Source: Affinundibacterium nitidum (lineage in GTDB: Bacteria; Pseudomonadota; Gammaproteobacteria; Burkholderiales; Burkholderiaceae_D). From it: 64,000 nucleotides of DNA. The stretch covers positions 1,692,545-1,756,544 of the forward strand of contig NZ_JACOFZ010000001.1 in assembly GCF_014284155.1 (NCBI RefSeq). Direction: 5' to 3'. The notes under the pieces were generated by a model. It did not search any database. It saw only the letters and a program-made list of their open reading frames with translations, and was not told the origin of the DNA. Below, one piece after another: positions 55,946-64,000 of the stretch. Every line of letters starts with the position of its first letter. Position 1 is the stretch's first letter. A program made the position numbers and the translations under genes.

Positions 55946-57775
55946 TTATTCGACTGTAACGCTCTTCGCCAAATTTCGAGGCTTGTCGACGTCGGTGCCG
56001 CGCGCTAAAGCCGTGTGATACGCCAGTAATTGCAATGGCACCGTGTGTAAGATCGGTGACAGCATGCCGTAGTGTTCTGGTAGGCGAATCACATGCACGC
56101 CTTCGCTTGGGGCGATGCGGGAGTCGGCGTCGGCGAAGACGTAAAGCTCACCGCCGCGAGCACGAACTTCTTGCATGTTCGATTTGAGTTTTTCGATGAG
56201 TGTGTCGTTCGGTGCAACGGTCACTACTGGCATGTCTTTGGTGACCAATGCGAGTGGGCCGTGCTTGAGTTCGCCTGCTGGGTAAGCTTCGGCGTGGATG
56301 TAGGAAATCTCTTTGAGCTTTAATGCACCTTCGAGTGCGATGGGGTAATGCAGGCCGCGGCCTAAGAACAAGGCATTTTCTTTACGCGCAAATTCATCTG
56401 CCCAGGCGATGATTTGAGGTTCGAGTGCGAGCACGGCGGTGATGGCGACTGGCAAATGACGAAGTGCTTTGATGTGATCTTGTTCTTGCGTTTCGCTCAA
56501 ACGACCTTTGCTTTGCGCGAGTGTCAGTGCCAACAAAAATAAGGCTGCGAGTTGCGTGGTGAAGGCTTTGGTCGATGCCACGCCGACTTCCACACCGGCA
56601 CGTGTGATATAGGCCAGCTCGCATTCACGCACCATGGCGCTGGTCGAGACATTGCAGATCGTTAGGCTATGCGGCATGCCAAGTTCGCGTGCGTGTTTCA
56701 GTGCAGCTAAAGTGTCTGCCGTTTCGCCACTTTGTGAAATAGTGACCACCAAACTCTTAGGATTCGGCACGCTGTCGCGATAGCGGTATTCGCTCGCGAT
56801 TTCCACATTCACTGGAATTTTGGCGATGGACTCTATCCAATATTTTGCCGTCATGCCAGCGTAGTAGCTGGTACCGCACGCGAGGATTAAGACGTTATCG
56901 ATCTCTTGAAACACGCGATAGGCTTTGTCACCAAACAGCTCGGGCATGATATTCGTGATGCCTTCTAAGGTATCGCCCAAAGCGCGTGCTTGTTCGAAAA
57001 TTTCTTTTTGCATGTAGTGGCGATAGGGACCCAACTCTGCCGCACCGGTGTGCGCATGCACGGTACGCACTTCACGTTCAACTTGTTTGCCATTCACATC
57101 CGCGATCCACACGCGTTGCAATTGCAAATCAACGACGTCACCTTCTTCGAGATAAATGATTTGATCTGTGGTGCCTGCTAACGCCATCGCATCAGAAGCG
57201 AGGAAGTTTTCACCTTTGCCGATGCCAACGATTAAGGGGGAGCCTTGACGCGCGCCGACCACACGATGTGGCTCGTCGCGGCAGAAAACGGCAATCGCAT
57301 AGGCACCGGTTAAGCGCTTCACCGCTTGTTGCACAGTGTCGAATAAATCACCGTTATATAAATGGTCGACCAAATGCGCGATGACTTCGGTGTCGGTTTG
57401 GCTTTCAAACACATAGCCCGCTTGCGTCAACTCGGCACGTAGTTCTTCGTGATTTTCGATAATGCCGTTATGCACGAGGGCGATGCGAGCGTTGTCGCCA
57501 TTGCGAGAAAAGTGAGGGTGCGCATTGGCAGACGACGGTGCACCATGCGTGGCCCAACGCGTATGAGCAATGCCCGTAAAGCCGCTCAAGCCTGTTTGTT
57601 CGACTTGCGCTTGCAACTCGGCCACACGTGAAGTACTACGTGAGCGCTGCAGTTTGCCATCGACATGCAAAGCCACGCCGCAGGAGTCATAGCCACGGTA
57701 TTCAAGGCGTTTTAGGCCTTCTAACAAAATAGGAGTGATGTTGCGTTGTGCTACTGCGCCGACGATGCCACACAT
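55946..57775 (-). CDS. glmS: Glutamine-fructose-6-phosphate aminotransferase
   Basis: 609 residues. The N-terminal class II glutaminase domain begins [11 protein letters not shown], with the catalytic Cys as residue 2. Two SIS isomerase domains follow (about 285-420 and 455-595), and the C-terminus [11 protein letters not shown] is the conserved end in which Tn7-type elements find their target. It makes glucosamine-6-phosphate for peptidoglycan and lipopolysaccharide. It is transcribed alone on the minus strand; the partner glmU is encoded at 59261. The mobile cassette cluster begins directly after its stop codon. Confidence 0.97.
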   Translation of the reverse strand: MCGIVGAVAQRNITPILLEGLKRLEYRGYDSCGVALHVDGKLQRSRSTSRVAELQAQVEQTGLSGFTGIAHTRWATHGAPSSANAHPHFSRNGDNARIALVHNGIIENHEELRAELTQAGYVFESQTDTEVIAHLVDHLYNGDLFDTVQQAVKRLTGAYAIAVFCRDEPHRVVGARQGSPLIVGIGKGENFLASDAMALAGTTDQIIYLEEGDVVDLQLQRVWIADVNGKQVEREVRTVHAHTGAAELGPYRHYMQKEIFEQARALGDTLEGITNIMPELFGDKAYRVFQEIDNVLILACGTSYYAGMTAKYWIESIAKIPVNVEIASEYRYRDSVPNPKSLVVTISQSGETADTLAALKHARELGMPHSLTICNVSTSAMVRECELAYITRAGVEVGVASTKAFTTQLAALFLLALTLAQSKGRLSETQEQDHIKALRHLPVAITAVLALEPQIIAWADEFARKENALFLGRGLHYPIALEGALKLKEISYIHAEAYPAGELKHGPLALVTKDMPVVTVAPNDTLIEKLKSNMQEVRARGGELYVFADADSRIAPSEGVHVIRLPEHYGMLSPILHTVPLQLLAYHTALARGTDVDKPRNLAKSVTVE

Positions 57776-57942
57776 AGAGACCTCTGCTTGAAGAGAAACA
57801 ATGATTTGAAGGCCTCATGCTATTCCATATTGAATGAAATTTTCTTTCAAAATACACAGAAGAATGGCAGTATTCGTAATCGATGATCTTAAATGAATTT
57901 TTATTTCATTTACTCTAATTATTTAACGATTTATTGCGCAAG

Positions 57943-58407
57943 ATGACTACACTAGATGAATTAGACAAACGCATTCTGCAGCAACTGCAGGTCAATAATG
58001 CACTCAGTAATCAAGAGCTAGCGAACCTGGTGCACGCTTCAGCCCCCACTTGCCTGCGCCGAGTGGCGCGCCTAGTGAAAGCAGGCGTAATTGCCAAACA
58101 AGTGGCAATCTTGGCGCCAGAACAGGTTGGCGCCGGTTTGACTGCTATCGTTGAGATCACGCTTGATCATCAGGCCACCGAACATCAAATCGCCTTCGAG
58201 CAACTGGTGGCAAAAGAAGTCGCCGTGCAGCAGTGCTATCGCGTTTCACCTGGGCCTGATTTTGTACTGATGATACAAGTGGCCGATATGGCGGCATACC
58301 ACGCACTCGCTCATCGCCTGTTTGCGAACCAAGCCAATGTGCGCAATGTGCGTAGCTTCTTCTCTATTCATCGTAGTAAGTTTGAAACGGCACTTTCCTT
58401 GAGCTAA
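57943..58407 (+). CDS. Lrp/AsnC family transcriptional regulator
   Basis: 154 residues. An N-terminal helix-turn-helix (LDKRILQQLQVNNALSNQELANLVHASAPTCLRRV) is followed by an AsnC-type ligand-binding domain (about 70-150, GPDFVLMIQVADMAAYHAL). Members respond to amino acids and control amino-acid metabolism or transport. It is divergent from glmS. The ATG at 57943 is preferred to a TTG three codons upstream, though the ribosome site is weak in either case. Confidence 0.9.
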   Translation: MTTLDELDKRILQQLQVNNALSNQELANLVHASAPTCLRRVARLVKAGVIAKQVAILAPEQVGAGLTAIVEITLDHQATEHQIAFEQLVAKEVAVQQCYRVSPGPDFVLMIQVADMAAYHALAHRLFANQANVRNVRSFFSIHRSKFETALSLS

Positions 58408-58649
58408 CACCCAATTGAAATGCACACTCCAGATTTACTTTCGATAAAGCATTTCAAGCAGTCCATTCACCTGCAAGCCCTACTCCAATTGGAAATAAAG
58501 ATACTTTGATGCAAGACAAATCTCTTTCATCAACACAAGAAAAATAATTTTCAGCCTAAAAAACTAAGCAAAGGCCGTAAGAACAGGCAATTTTCCGAAA
58601 TTTATACGCCAAACCTGTTGTTTTCAGATGCAAAAGTTCACATTATTTC

Positions 58650-58679
58650 TTGACGATGACAAGATATACATTTTATGAA
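58650..58679 (+). promoter_or_regulatory. Candidate sigma-70 promoter for the small membrane-peptide gene
   Basis: TTGACG (58650-58655) and TATGAA (58674-58679), 18 bases apart. The transcript would have a leader of about 140 bases before the ATG at 58828. Confidence 0.4.
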
Positions 58680-58737
58680 TGGATGGTATTGGAAATCAAA
58701 ATTATATTTATATTTATCGATTCGCTATGATTCCACC

Positions 58738-58775
58738 TGTCGCAAGTGATGCAGTTTGAAAAACACTTCGCGACA
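58738..58775 (+). promoter_or_regulatory. Stem-loop in the leader of the small membrane-peptide gene
   Basis: TGTCGCAAGTG and CACTTCGCGACA pair over 11 bases with one bulged base around a 15-base loop. It lies 50 bases before the start codon, not followed by a T run, so it is more likely a leader structure than a terminator. Confidence 0.5.
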
Positions 58776-58827
58776 AGTAAATAGTGTTTTGAAAATGTTT
58801 TTAATTTAATTTTGAAAAGGAAATATC

Positions 58828-58914
58828 ATGGAATTTATCGCTCTCCAATTGATCGCTACTTTAGTTGCTGTTGCCGCTTTGTTGACAAACTATGTGATCG
58901 ACACACAAGGCTAA
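58828..58914 (+). CDS. Small single-helix membrane peptide, 28 residues
   Basis: ATG at 58828 with AAAAGGAAATATC directly upstream (a strong, well-spaced ribosome site) and TAA at 58912. The peptide is one hydrophobic helix (FIALQLIATLVAVAALLTNYVI) with a short polar end, typical of regulatory or toxin-like small membrane proteins. No family is recognised. No protein of this size can be assigned a role from sequence, but the ribosome site, the structured leader and the isolated position argue for a real gene. Confidence 0.6.
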   Translation: MEFIALQLIATLVAVAALLTNYVIDTQG

Positions 58915-59260
58915 TCGTCGAATTGTCATTGAGATTTACGCTTTTGAAAGTCTCAAAGCAGAAGCGAGAAACAAGCAGTAAAAATGTAGTTTTGAAGTAA
59001 TGCAGTAGTAGTTATGCAGTATTGTTGAAGAAGTAGGCTGATCACTACAGCACCATTTAGTGAAGTCCATAGGCGCAATTGCTGTATTCGCGAGAGTCAG
59101 AGTTAGCCCCCTTATTTTGGGGCAAAGACCGCAAATAGAGCCAACCGGAACACCGGTTTGCGCCTCCCCGGGGCGAAACGCCCATCCCCAGATTCTCTCC
59201 AAACATATCAGGTACTAGCCTAAGAAGGCGCTAGCACCTGCTGTTTTCTCTGAACCAAAC
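58915..59260. other. Intergenic region between the small gene and glmU
   Basis: GC-rich stretch (about 59100-59190) with several small hairpins (GCCCC/GGGGC, CCGGAACACCGG, CCCCGGGG). A minus-strand frame over 58936-59202 has no recognisable product. A stem-loop at 59210-59238 is listed separately. Confidence 0.4.
59210..59238. terminator. Stem-loop next to the end of glmU
   Basis: AGGT-A-CTAGC and GCTAG-C-ACCT pair with one mismatch. On the plus strand it is followed by GCTGTTTT. It lies just after the glmU stop and could end transcription from either side. Confidence 0.45.
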
Positions 59261-60631
59261 TTATTTCTTGATTTTCACTGGACGCTGCCAGCCGTCTATC
59301 GTTAGCTGTTTAGCGCGTGAAACCGTGAGCTTACCTTCTGGTGCATCTTTGCTGAGCGTGGTACCCGCTCCCAAAGTCGCCCCCTTACCTACGCGTACCG
59401 GCGCAATCAACTGACTATCACTACCGATAAAGGCATCGTCTTCAATGATGGTGCGAAATTTATTGACACCATCGTAATTGCAAGTGATGGTACCTGCACC
59501 AATATTGACGCGACTACCAACAGTGGCATCACCAATGTATGCCAGGTGATTAGCCTTGCTATGCGCCGCAATTTGGCTATTTTTAATTTCAACAAAATTG
59601 CCGATATGAACGTCTTCACCCAACTCAGCACCTGGACGCAAACGCGCATAAGGGCCGATCTGCCCTTTTGCACCGACCACTGCATCCTCGATATGGCAGA
59701 AAGCTTTGATATCGCTACCAGCGCCAATACGCGCATTTTTGATGACGCAATGCGCACCGATTTTGGCGCCATCTTCGATCACAACACTTCCTTCAAAAAC
59801 GCAGCCGACATCGATGCTGACATCGCGTCCGCATTGCAATGTGCCACGCACATCGATACGCGCCGGGTCGAGCAAAGTCACGCCTTGCTCCAATAAGCTC
59901 AGCGCAATATTCTTCTGATGCAGACGCTCTAATTCTGCTAACTGCACCTTACTATTCACGCCTAGCGTTTCCCAAATAGCGTCAGGCTGTGCTGATGTCA
60001 CTTCAACGCCATCGGCCACTGCAGCGGCGACGATATCTGTCAAATAGTATTCGCCTTGCGCATTGTTATTGGAAAGACCGCTCAACCATTTTTTGAGCGA
60101 GGCTGTTGGCGCGACCATAATGCCGGTATTAATTTCGGTGACAGCGCGTTCAGCTTCGTTCGCGTCTTTTTGCTCAACGATACGACGAATCTTTCCATTT
60201 TCACGAATGATGCGCCCGAGGCCCGTTGGGTCTGCCATCTGCGCCGTCAAAATCGCTAATTGATTGTTCGCTGCGGCTTGTACCAAGCGCTGCAAACTCG
60301 AAGCGCGCGTCAGTGGCACATCGCCATACAAAATCAAGGTAGGTACTGCATCGTCGAGATGCGGAATCGCTTGTGCGACGGCATGCCCAGTACCAAGTTG
60401 CGGCTCTTGCTTAGCAAAAGCAATATCATCTGCAGCAACTGCTTCGCGCACTTGCTCTCCGCCGTGGCCATAAATCACACATATTTTGGATGCTGCGCCG
60501 TCATTGCTCAATGAGCGTGCGGTGTCGATCACATGTTTGAGCATGGCTTTACCTGCGATCGGATGCAACACTTTAGGTAAATTAGACTGCATGCGCTTAC
60601 CCATGCCAGCAGCGAGAATGACAACATTCAT
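59261..60631 (-). CDS. glmU: Bifunctional UDP-N-acetylglucosamine pyrophosphorylase / glucosamine-1-phosphate acetyltransferase
   Basis: 456 residues, the normal length. The N-terminal nucleotidyltransferase has [22 protein letters not shown], and the C-terminal part is a left-handed beta helix of hexapeptide repeats with [12 protein letters not shown] and [10 protein letters not shown]. It performs the last two steps to UDP-GlcNAc, using the product made through GlmS. The ATG at 60631 matches the conserved N-terminus; the longer frame upstream is not credible. It stands as a single gene. Confidence 0.97.
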   Translation of the reverse strand: MNVVILAAGMGKRMQSNLPKVLHPIAGKAMLKHVIDTARSLSNDGAASKICVIYGHGGEQVREAVAADDIAFAKQEPQLGTGHAVAQAIPHLDDAVPTLILYGDVPLTRASSLQRLVQAAANNQLAILTAQMADPTGLGRIIRENGKIRRIVEQKDANEAERAVTEINTGIMVAPTASLKKWLSGLSNNNAQGEYYLTDIVAAAVADGVEVTSAQPDAIWETLGVNSKVQLAELERLHQKNIALSLLEQGVTLLDPARIDVRGTLQCGRDVSIDVGCVFEGSVVIEDGAKIGAHCVIKNARIGAGSDIKAFCHIEDAVVGAKGQIGPYARLRPGAELGEDVHIGNFVEIKNSQIAAHSKANHLAYIGDATVGSRVNIGAGTITCNYDGVNKFRTIIEDDAFIGSDSQLIAPVRVGKGATLGAGTTLSKDAPEGKLTVSRAKQLTIDGWQRPVKIKK

Positions 60632-60801
60632 GATGATTATTCTTGAGCAAAATAGTGAAGCGTGAAGTCTAGCATGTGGGCGAGTTGCCGTCAGCCATAG
60701 CTGCGTGTAATAACAAGCCGCAATCGCTGCAAACTTGGTAGGACGATGTGAGCATGTCATAATGCCCGCGACTGATAGAAATTGAAGAAAATAGTAGCCC
60801 T

Positions 60802-61446
60802 ATGACCCCTGAATTACGCAAAGAAGCTTCCGAACTCCAACTGCACAAACGCGGTATACGCATTAATGTGCAGCTACACGTGATCGAAGCAGATGACGAA
60901 GTCACTTTGCGCAGCGAGAAAGAACTGCACCATCGTCTCATCGCCCTCTGGGCCGTGGGCCATGCGATCGAAACTCATACCAAAGAGCAAGTGGCCGCAT
61001 ACTTACAACGGCATCAATTATTCGAGCGACTGTCAGCGCAAGAAGTGCAATTCTTGAGTGAAGACATCCCTGAAATGCAATGGCGACGTCACGCTTTTGC
61101 GTTCTTAGCTTGGTGTGCGGGCCTAGTGCCGAAAATTGATCTAGGAACGAAACCCTGCGATATCAGCCAGATGCTCGCTTGTTTTCCGACGCAAATCGAT
61201 GAACACGCCGCTGCGCCCACTTTCCCCTCGAACGTGAAAATGCGTCGCAAAGACGCCATCATGGACTGGTCCGATTTACTCTATCGCTTACATTGGGCGG
61301 TACGCCATGCTTATCTCAACCACAAACCTAGCCCTGGCAACATCGACGCTGACCTCGTACGTGAATGGCATCAAGCGGTGAACTGGATGTGCCGTTATGA
61401 TGATGAAGATAATTGGGATCTGGTGAGCACTGAAACCACGGCATAG
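60802..61446 (+). CDS. DUF4272 domain-containing protein
   Basis: 214 residues matching the DUF4272 layout: RKEASELQLHKRGIRIN at the start, RLIALWAVGHAIE in the middle and DLLYRLHWAVRHAYLN before a C-terminal DNWDLVSTETTA. The family is of unknown function. It is divergent from glmU. Confidence 0.82.
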   Translation: MTPELRKEASELQLHKRGIRINVQLHVIEADDEVTLRSEKELHHRLIALWAVGHAIETHTKEQVAAYLQRHQLFERLSAQEVQFLSEDIPEMQWRRHAFAFLAWCAGLVPKIDLGTKPCDISQMLACFPTQIDEHAAAPTFPSNVKMRRKDAIMDWSDLLYRLHWAVRHAYLNHKPSPGNIDADLVREWHQAVNWMCRYDDEDNWDLVSTETTA

Positions 61447-61607
61447 AGTTATCTTTGCGCGGGAACCTTTTGCCGCGAATTTGAGTCAGAAAACCCGAAA
61501 CCAAACATACCCCAACAAAATTCAGTGGAAAGCTGCCGATCTTGACTGAAACCTGTTAGCGTAATGCTTGGATACAGGCCTCTCTCTTTTTGCCAAAAGG
61601 ATCTCCC

Positions 61608-62963
61608 ATGAAACCTACGCATCGCCCCTCTTTATTGCCTCTCGCTTTAGTTGTCGCGCTGACTGCCGCCTTTCAAGCGCCCACTGCACTGGCCACACAA
61701 ACGCACAAAACAACTGCGAATGCCGTCGCCAAACCAATGAGCGAAGAACAGTACGTCGCCAAAGCCAAAGGAATACATCAACGGGTGATCACCCTCGATA
61801 CGCACAATGATATCGACGTTAACAATTTTGGATTTTCGCGCAACTATTCTCAAGAATTAGAGAACCAAGTGAACTTACCCAAAATGATCAAGGGTGGTTT
61901 AGATGCCTCGTTCTTCATTGTGTACACCAATCAAGCAACCGATGCAGAAGCTTTCACTGCTGTGGGCTACAAACGCGCCTACGACACCGCCATCAATAGT
62001 TTCGAAGCGATTCATCGTATGACTACCGTATTGGCACCGAATCTGATTGAATTCGCGCGCACTGCGGATGATGTCGTCAAGATTCACGCCAAAGGAAAAA
62101 AGGTCGCATTGATTGGCGTTGAAAATGCTTATCCACTTGGTGATGAAAAAACGGCAGTCAAACGCGTCAAAGAATTCTACGACCGGGGCGCACGTTATAT
62201 GTCCTTGGCACATCAAGGACATAGTCAGTTATCTGACTCCAATACCGGTGAAGTCATTGGTTGGAAATGGAATGGCTTATCACCTTTAGGCAAACAAGTC
62301 ATCGTTGAAATGAACCGTGTTGGTATCATGGTCGACATTTCGCATCCATCGAAAGAATCGATGATGCAATCTTTACAGATCACTAAAGCGCCTATCATTG
62401 CTTCGCACTCCGCAGTGCGTGCCCTGGCCGATGCTAGCCGCAATCTCGATGATGAACAATTGCTGGCCTTAAAAGCGAATAATGGTGTTGTGCAAATCGT
62501 GGCTTTCAATACATATTTGAAAACCGATAGCGCCGATCGTCGGGCGGCGTTCGCTGCCTTGCGCACCGAATTCAAGTTAGGTGAAACGGTTTCTTTGGTA
62601 GGTGTTCGCCGCACCACACCAGCTGGAATGAGTGAAGAGTTGCGCGAACAAATCTTTAAGCGCTTAGACGAGATCGACGCCAAATATCCAGCACCAACCC
62701 GAGCTACTGTAAAAGACTTGGTGAACCATATTGACTACGCCGTGAAGAAAATCGGCATCGACCATGTTGGCATTTCTTCTGACTTCGACGGTGGTGGCGG
62801 TATTGATGGATGGAACGATGCTAGCGAAACCTTCAACGTTACGTTGGAATTAGTGCGCCGCGGTTACACTGAAGAACAAATCGCCAAACTGTGGAGTGGC
62901 AATTTATTGCGTGTGATGGCGGATGTAGAAAAAGTAGCGAAGCAATTACAAGCCAAGAAGTAA
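61608..62963 (+). CDS. Membrane dipeptidase, M19 (renal dipeptidase) family
   Basis: 451 residues with a cleavable signal peptide (about 1-30: SLLPLALVVALTAAFQAP), so exported. The first zinc motif is LDTHNDID; further ligands fit IGVENAYPLG, ALIASHS-like ASHSAVRAL and HVGISSDFDGGGG. M19 enzymes hydrolyse dipeptides, sometimes with D-residues, in the periplasm. The ATG at 61608 has AAAGGA upstream; an extension starting six codons earlier is less likely. Confidence 0.92.
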   Translation: MKPTHRPSLLPLALVVALTAAFQAPTALATQTHKTTANAVAKPMSEEQYVAKAKGIHQRVITLDTHNDIDVNNFGFSRNYSQELENQVNLPKMIKGGLDASFFIVYTNQATDAEAFTAVGYKRAYDTAINSFEAIHRMTTVLAPNLIEFARTADDVVKIHAKGKKVALIGVENAYPLGDEKTAVKRVKEFYDRGARYMSLAHQGHSQLSDSNTGEVIGWKWNGLSPLGKQVIVEMNRVGIMVDISHPSKESMMQSLQITKAPIIASHSAVRALADASRNLDDEQLLALKANNGVVQIVAFNTYLKTDSADRRAAFAALRTEFKLGETVSLVGVRRTTPAGMSEELREQIFKRLDEIDAKYPAPTRATVKDLVNHIDYAVKKIGIDHVGISSDFDGGGGIDGWNDASETFNVTLELVRRGYTEEQIAKLWSGNLLRVMADVEKVAKQLQAKK

Positions 62964-62969
62964 TCAAAC

Positions 62970-63002
62970 AATCAGCGCTAAGCACCACACTTAGCGCTGA
63001 TT
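62970..63002. terminator. Bidirectional terminator between dipeptidase and C1 peptidase genes
   Basis: AATCAGCGCTAAG and CTTAGCGCTGATT form a perfect 13-base stem with a 7-base loop between convergent genes. The T tails are short, but the stem is strong. Confidence 0.75.
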
Positions 63003-63034
63003 CATCCTAAGCTCACCGACTCAGCGAATGCGTA

Positions 63035-63805
63035 TTAAGCTTCGACCATGCGCAAGGTCCAAAAATCTGAAGCTAGGCGCTGCGAGCACACATATTCGTA
63101 GGGAATCGTGAAGTAGCCCTTCTTACCCCAATCGGGGCCCCAAGAATTCATCACGATAAAACGCTGCGTACGGTCATCATAGCCCACCGCCAAAACCGCA
63201 TGACCGCCTATGGACTTCTCTTTTTTCTTGGGCATAGGAAGATTGCCTGTTTTAGCGACCTGAGCCGAATCGAAGGCTTCATACAAGGTCACGCCAAATA
63301 CAAATGGATAACCTTCCGCTAAGCAGGCTTTAAGCTCCAACAACTCATGAGGTACACGCTGATACCACACGCTTTGGTGGTCGAGCGCTTGAGTATAAGC
63401 CTCGGCTGGCGGGCGTTTCGCATAATGTTTCGCAACATAAGGCCACGCCGATTCGCGACACACACCTTGCTTAGACAAACTCTTCATTGCATCACGAATT
63501 TGTGCGCCATGATTTTGTCTCTGCTTACCAACGAGCGCGCGGGCGTTGTAATGCAAAAACAAGCGCGAAGGCATGAATCGTTGCTCGCTACCTTGGCGGA
63601 TGAGATTATAGCGAAAGGCATTACAGACCGCATTAGCGGTACAACTACCGATCTTTTCACCTTGATTAAAGACGGGTGGGCAATGCGGGCGCAAATCAAT
63701 TTTCTGTGGCAGTTGTCGCAGCAATGCAGGATCTGCATTGAAACGATGATCACGGTAATCGAGCTCATCGGGTATCCAACCAAAACCTGGGCTGATCTTC
63801 GGCAT
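63035..63805 (-). CDS. Papain-like (C1 family) cysteine peptidase
   Basis: 256 residues. The catalytic Cys is in GEKIGSCTANAV, the His in IGGHAVLAVGYD and the Asn in VMNSWGPDWG, so the triad is complete. There is no signal peptide and no long propeptide, the usual bacterial C1 form. The physiological substrate is unknown. It is convergent with the dipeptidase gene and shares its terminator. Confidence 0.9.
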   Translation of the reverse strand: MPKISPGFGWIPDELDYRDHRFNADPALLRQLPQKIDLRPHCPPVFNQGEKIGSCTANAVCNAFRYNLIRQGSEQRFMPSRLFLHYNARALVGKQRQNHGAQIRDAMKSLSKQGVCRESAWPYVAKHYAKRPPAEAYTQALDHQSVWYQRVPHELLELKACLAEGYPFVFGVTLYEAFDSAQVAKTGNLPMPKKKEKSIGGHAVLAVGYDDRTQRFIVMNSWGPDWGKKGYFTIPYEYVCSQRLASDFWTLRMVEA

Positions 63806-64000
63806 TCAAGTCTCCTCGTCCTCATTCGGTGTTGGCATACTATGCGGAATTAATAAATAGGTAAATGGCGTCAACGCGAAAGTCTTGACTTGATGTTAGA
63901 ACGCCACACGATACCAGCGATGTCGCTTGCTGGACCTCGCGACGTCGAGCTGTCATCCTTGCGCATGCAGGTATTCGGTAACTTTAGAGGCGAAAACGTT
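63806..64000. other. Right edge, no gene recognised
   Basis: Upstream region of the peptidase gene. The final bases could belong to a gene continuing beyond the window, but nothing is identifiable. Confidence 0.3.

Larger units (their letters stand above)
58408..58827. other. AT-rich leader and promoter region of the 28-codon gene
   Basis: 420 bases, very AT-rich. It contains a candidate sigma-70 promoter (58650-58679) and a stem-loop (58738-58775), listed separately. No other gene seen. Confidence 0.5.

Noticed and set aside
55946-57775. glmS ribozyme upstream of glmS
   Set aside because: The leader at 57776-57942 is short and AT-rich without the ribozyme core; this RNA is a feature of Gram-positive bacteria.
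58936-59202. Minus-strand open frame of 88 codons over GC-rich hairpins
   Set aside because: No ribosome site or domain; the sequence is dominated by small palindromes.
1-64000. CRISPR arrays, rRNA genes, prophage
   Set aside because: No regularly spaced repeat array, no rRNA-like tract and no phage structural genes were seen anywhere in the window.

Overview
The window looks like a chromosomal segment of a free-living, facultatively respiring proteobacterium with moderate GC content. Nitrate respiration genes, an AcoR/aldehyde dehydrogenase pair, a DASH cryptochrome, glmS/glmU and Lrp genes of this style suggest a betaproteobacterium of the order Burkholderiales, perhaps Oxalobacteraceae. 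This assignment is inferred from gene content and protein flavour; no rRNA or tRNA gene was seen to confirm it.

Layout. (1) 1-7.2 kb: nitrate respiration. A partial narG runs off the left edge and a narK transporter lies upstream, with a bacteriohemerythrin gene on the opposite strand between them. A DUF3079 protein and an HPP-CBS membrane protein follow. (2) 7.3-11.7 kb: an AcoR-type sigma-54 activator is divergent from acetaldehyde dehydrogenase and DUF779, with a textbook -24/-12 promoter and two upstream palindromes. (3) 11.7-28.2 kb: ordinary accessory genes, including GNAT, two adjacent photolyase/cryptochrome genes, an NTF2-like/SLATT-like pair, a sensor kinase, a GGDEF-EAL protein, and small enzymes and hypotheticals. 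An unusual SLC13 permease with a cyclic-nucleotide-binding domain is translationally coupled to a membrane-anchored substrate-binding protein. (4) 28.5-51.7 kb: a carbohydrate-utilisation locus. It holds a TonB-dependent receptor, a GH9-like secreted protein, SDR dehydrogenase, an aldolase-lactonase fusion, a 2-keto-3-deoxygalactonate kinase, an acid-sugar dehydratase, a DapA-like aldolase, an IclR regulator, an MFS permease and a PEP carboxylase. Together these fit oxidation of galactose or a related sugar by a De Ley-Doudoroff-type route to pyruvate and glyceraldehyde-3-phosphate. The same 16-base operator-like sequence lies upstream of the two outer transcription units. Embedded in this locus is a separate HK/NtrC-type two-component system next to a DUF3500-HupE/UreJ operon with its own sigma-54 promoter. 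(5) 52.5-55.9 kb: a mobile gene-cassette array just downstream of glmS. At least three small cassettes are separated by attC-like sites, and an IS91-family transposase occupies a further cassette-like unit. No integron integrase is visible, so it resembles a CALIN (cluster of attC sites lacking an integrase). (6) 55.9-64 kb: glmS, an Lrp regulator, a 28-codon membrane-peptide gene behind a structured leader, glmU, DUF4272, an M19 dipeptidase and a papain-like peptidase.

The points most worth following are the attC cassette cluster and its IS91 unit, the CNB-SLC13/substrate-binding pair, the sigma-54 DUF3500-HupE module, the shared operator of the sugar locus, and the tiny membrane-peptide gene. 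No CRISPR array, rRNA or tRNA was found.
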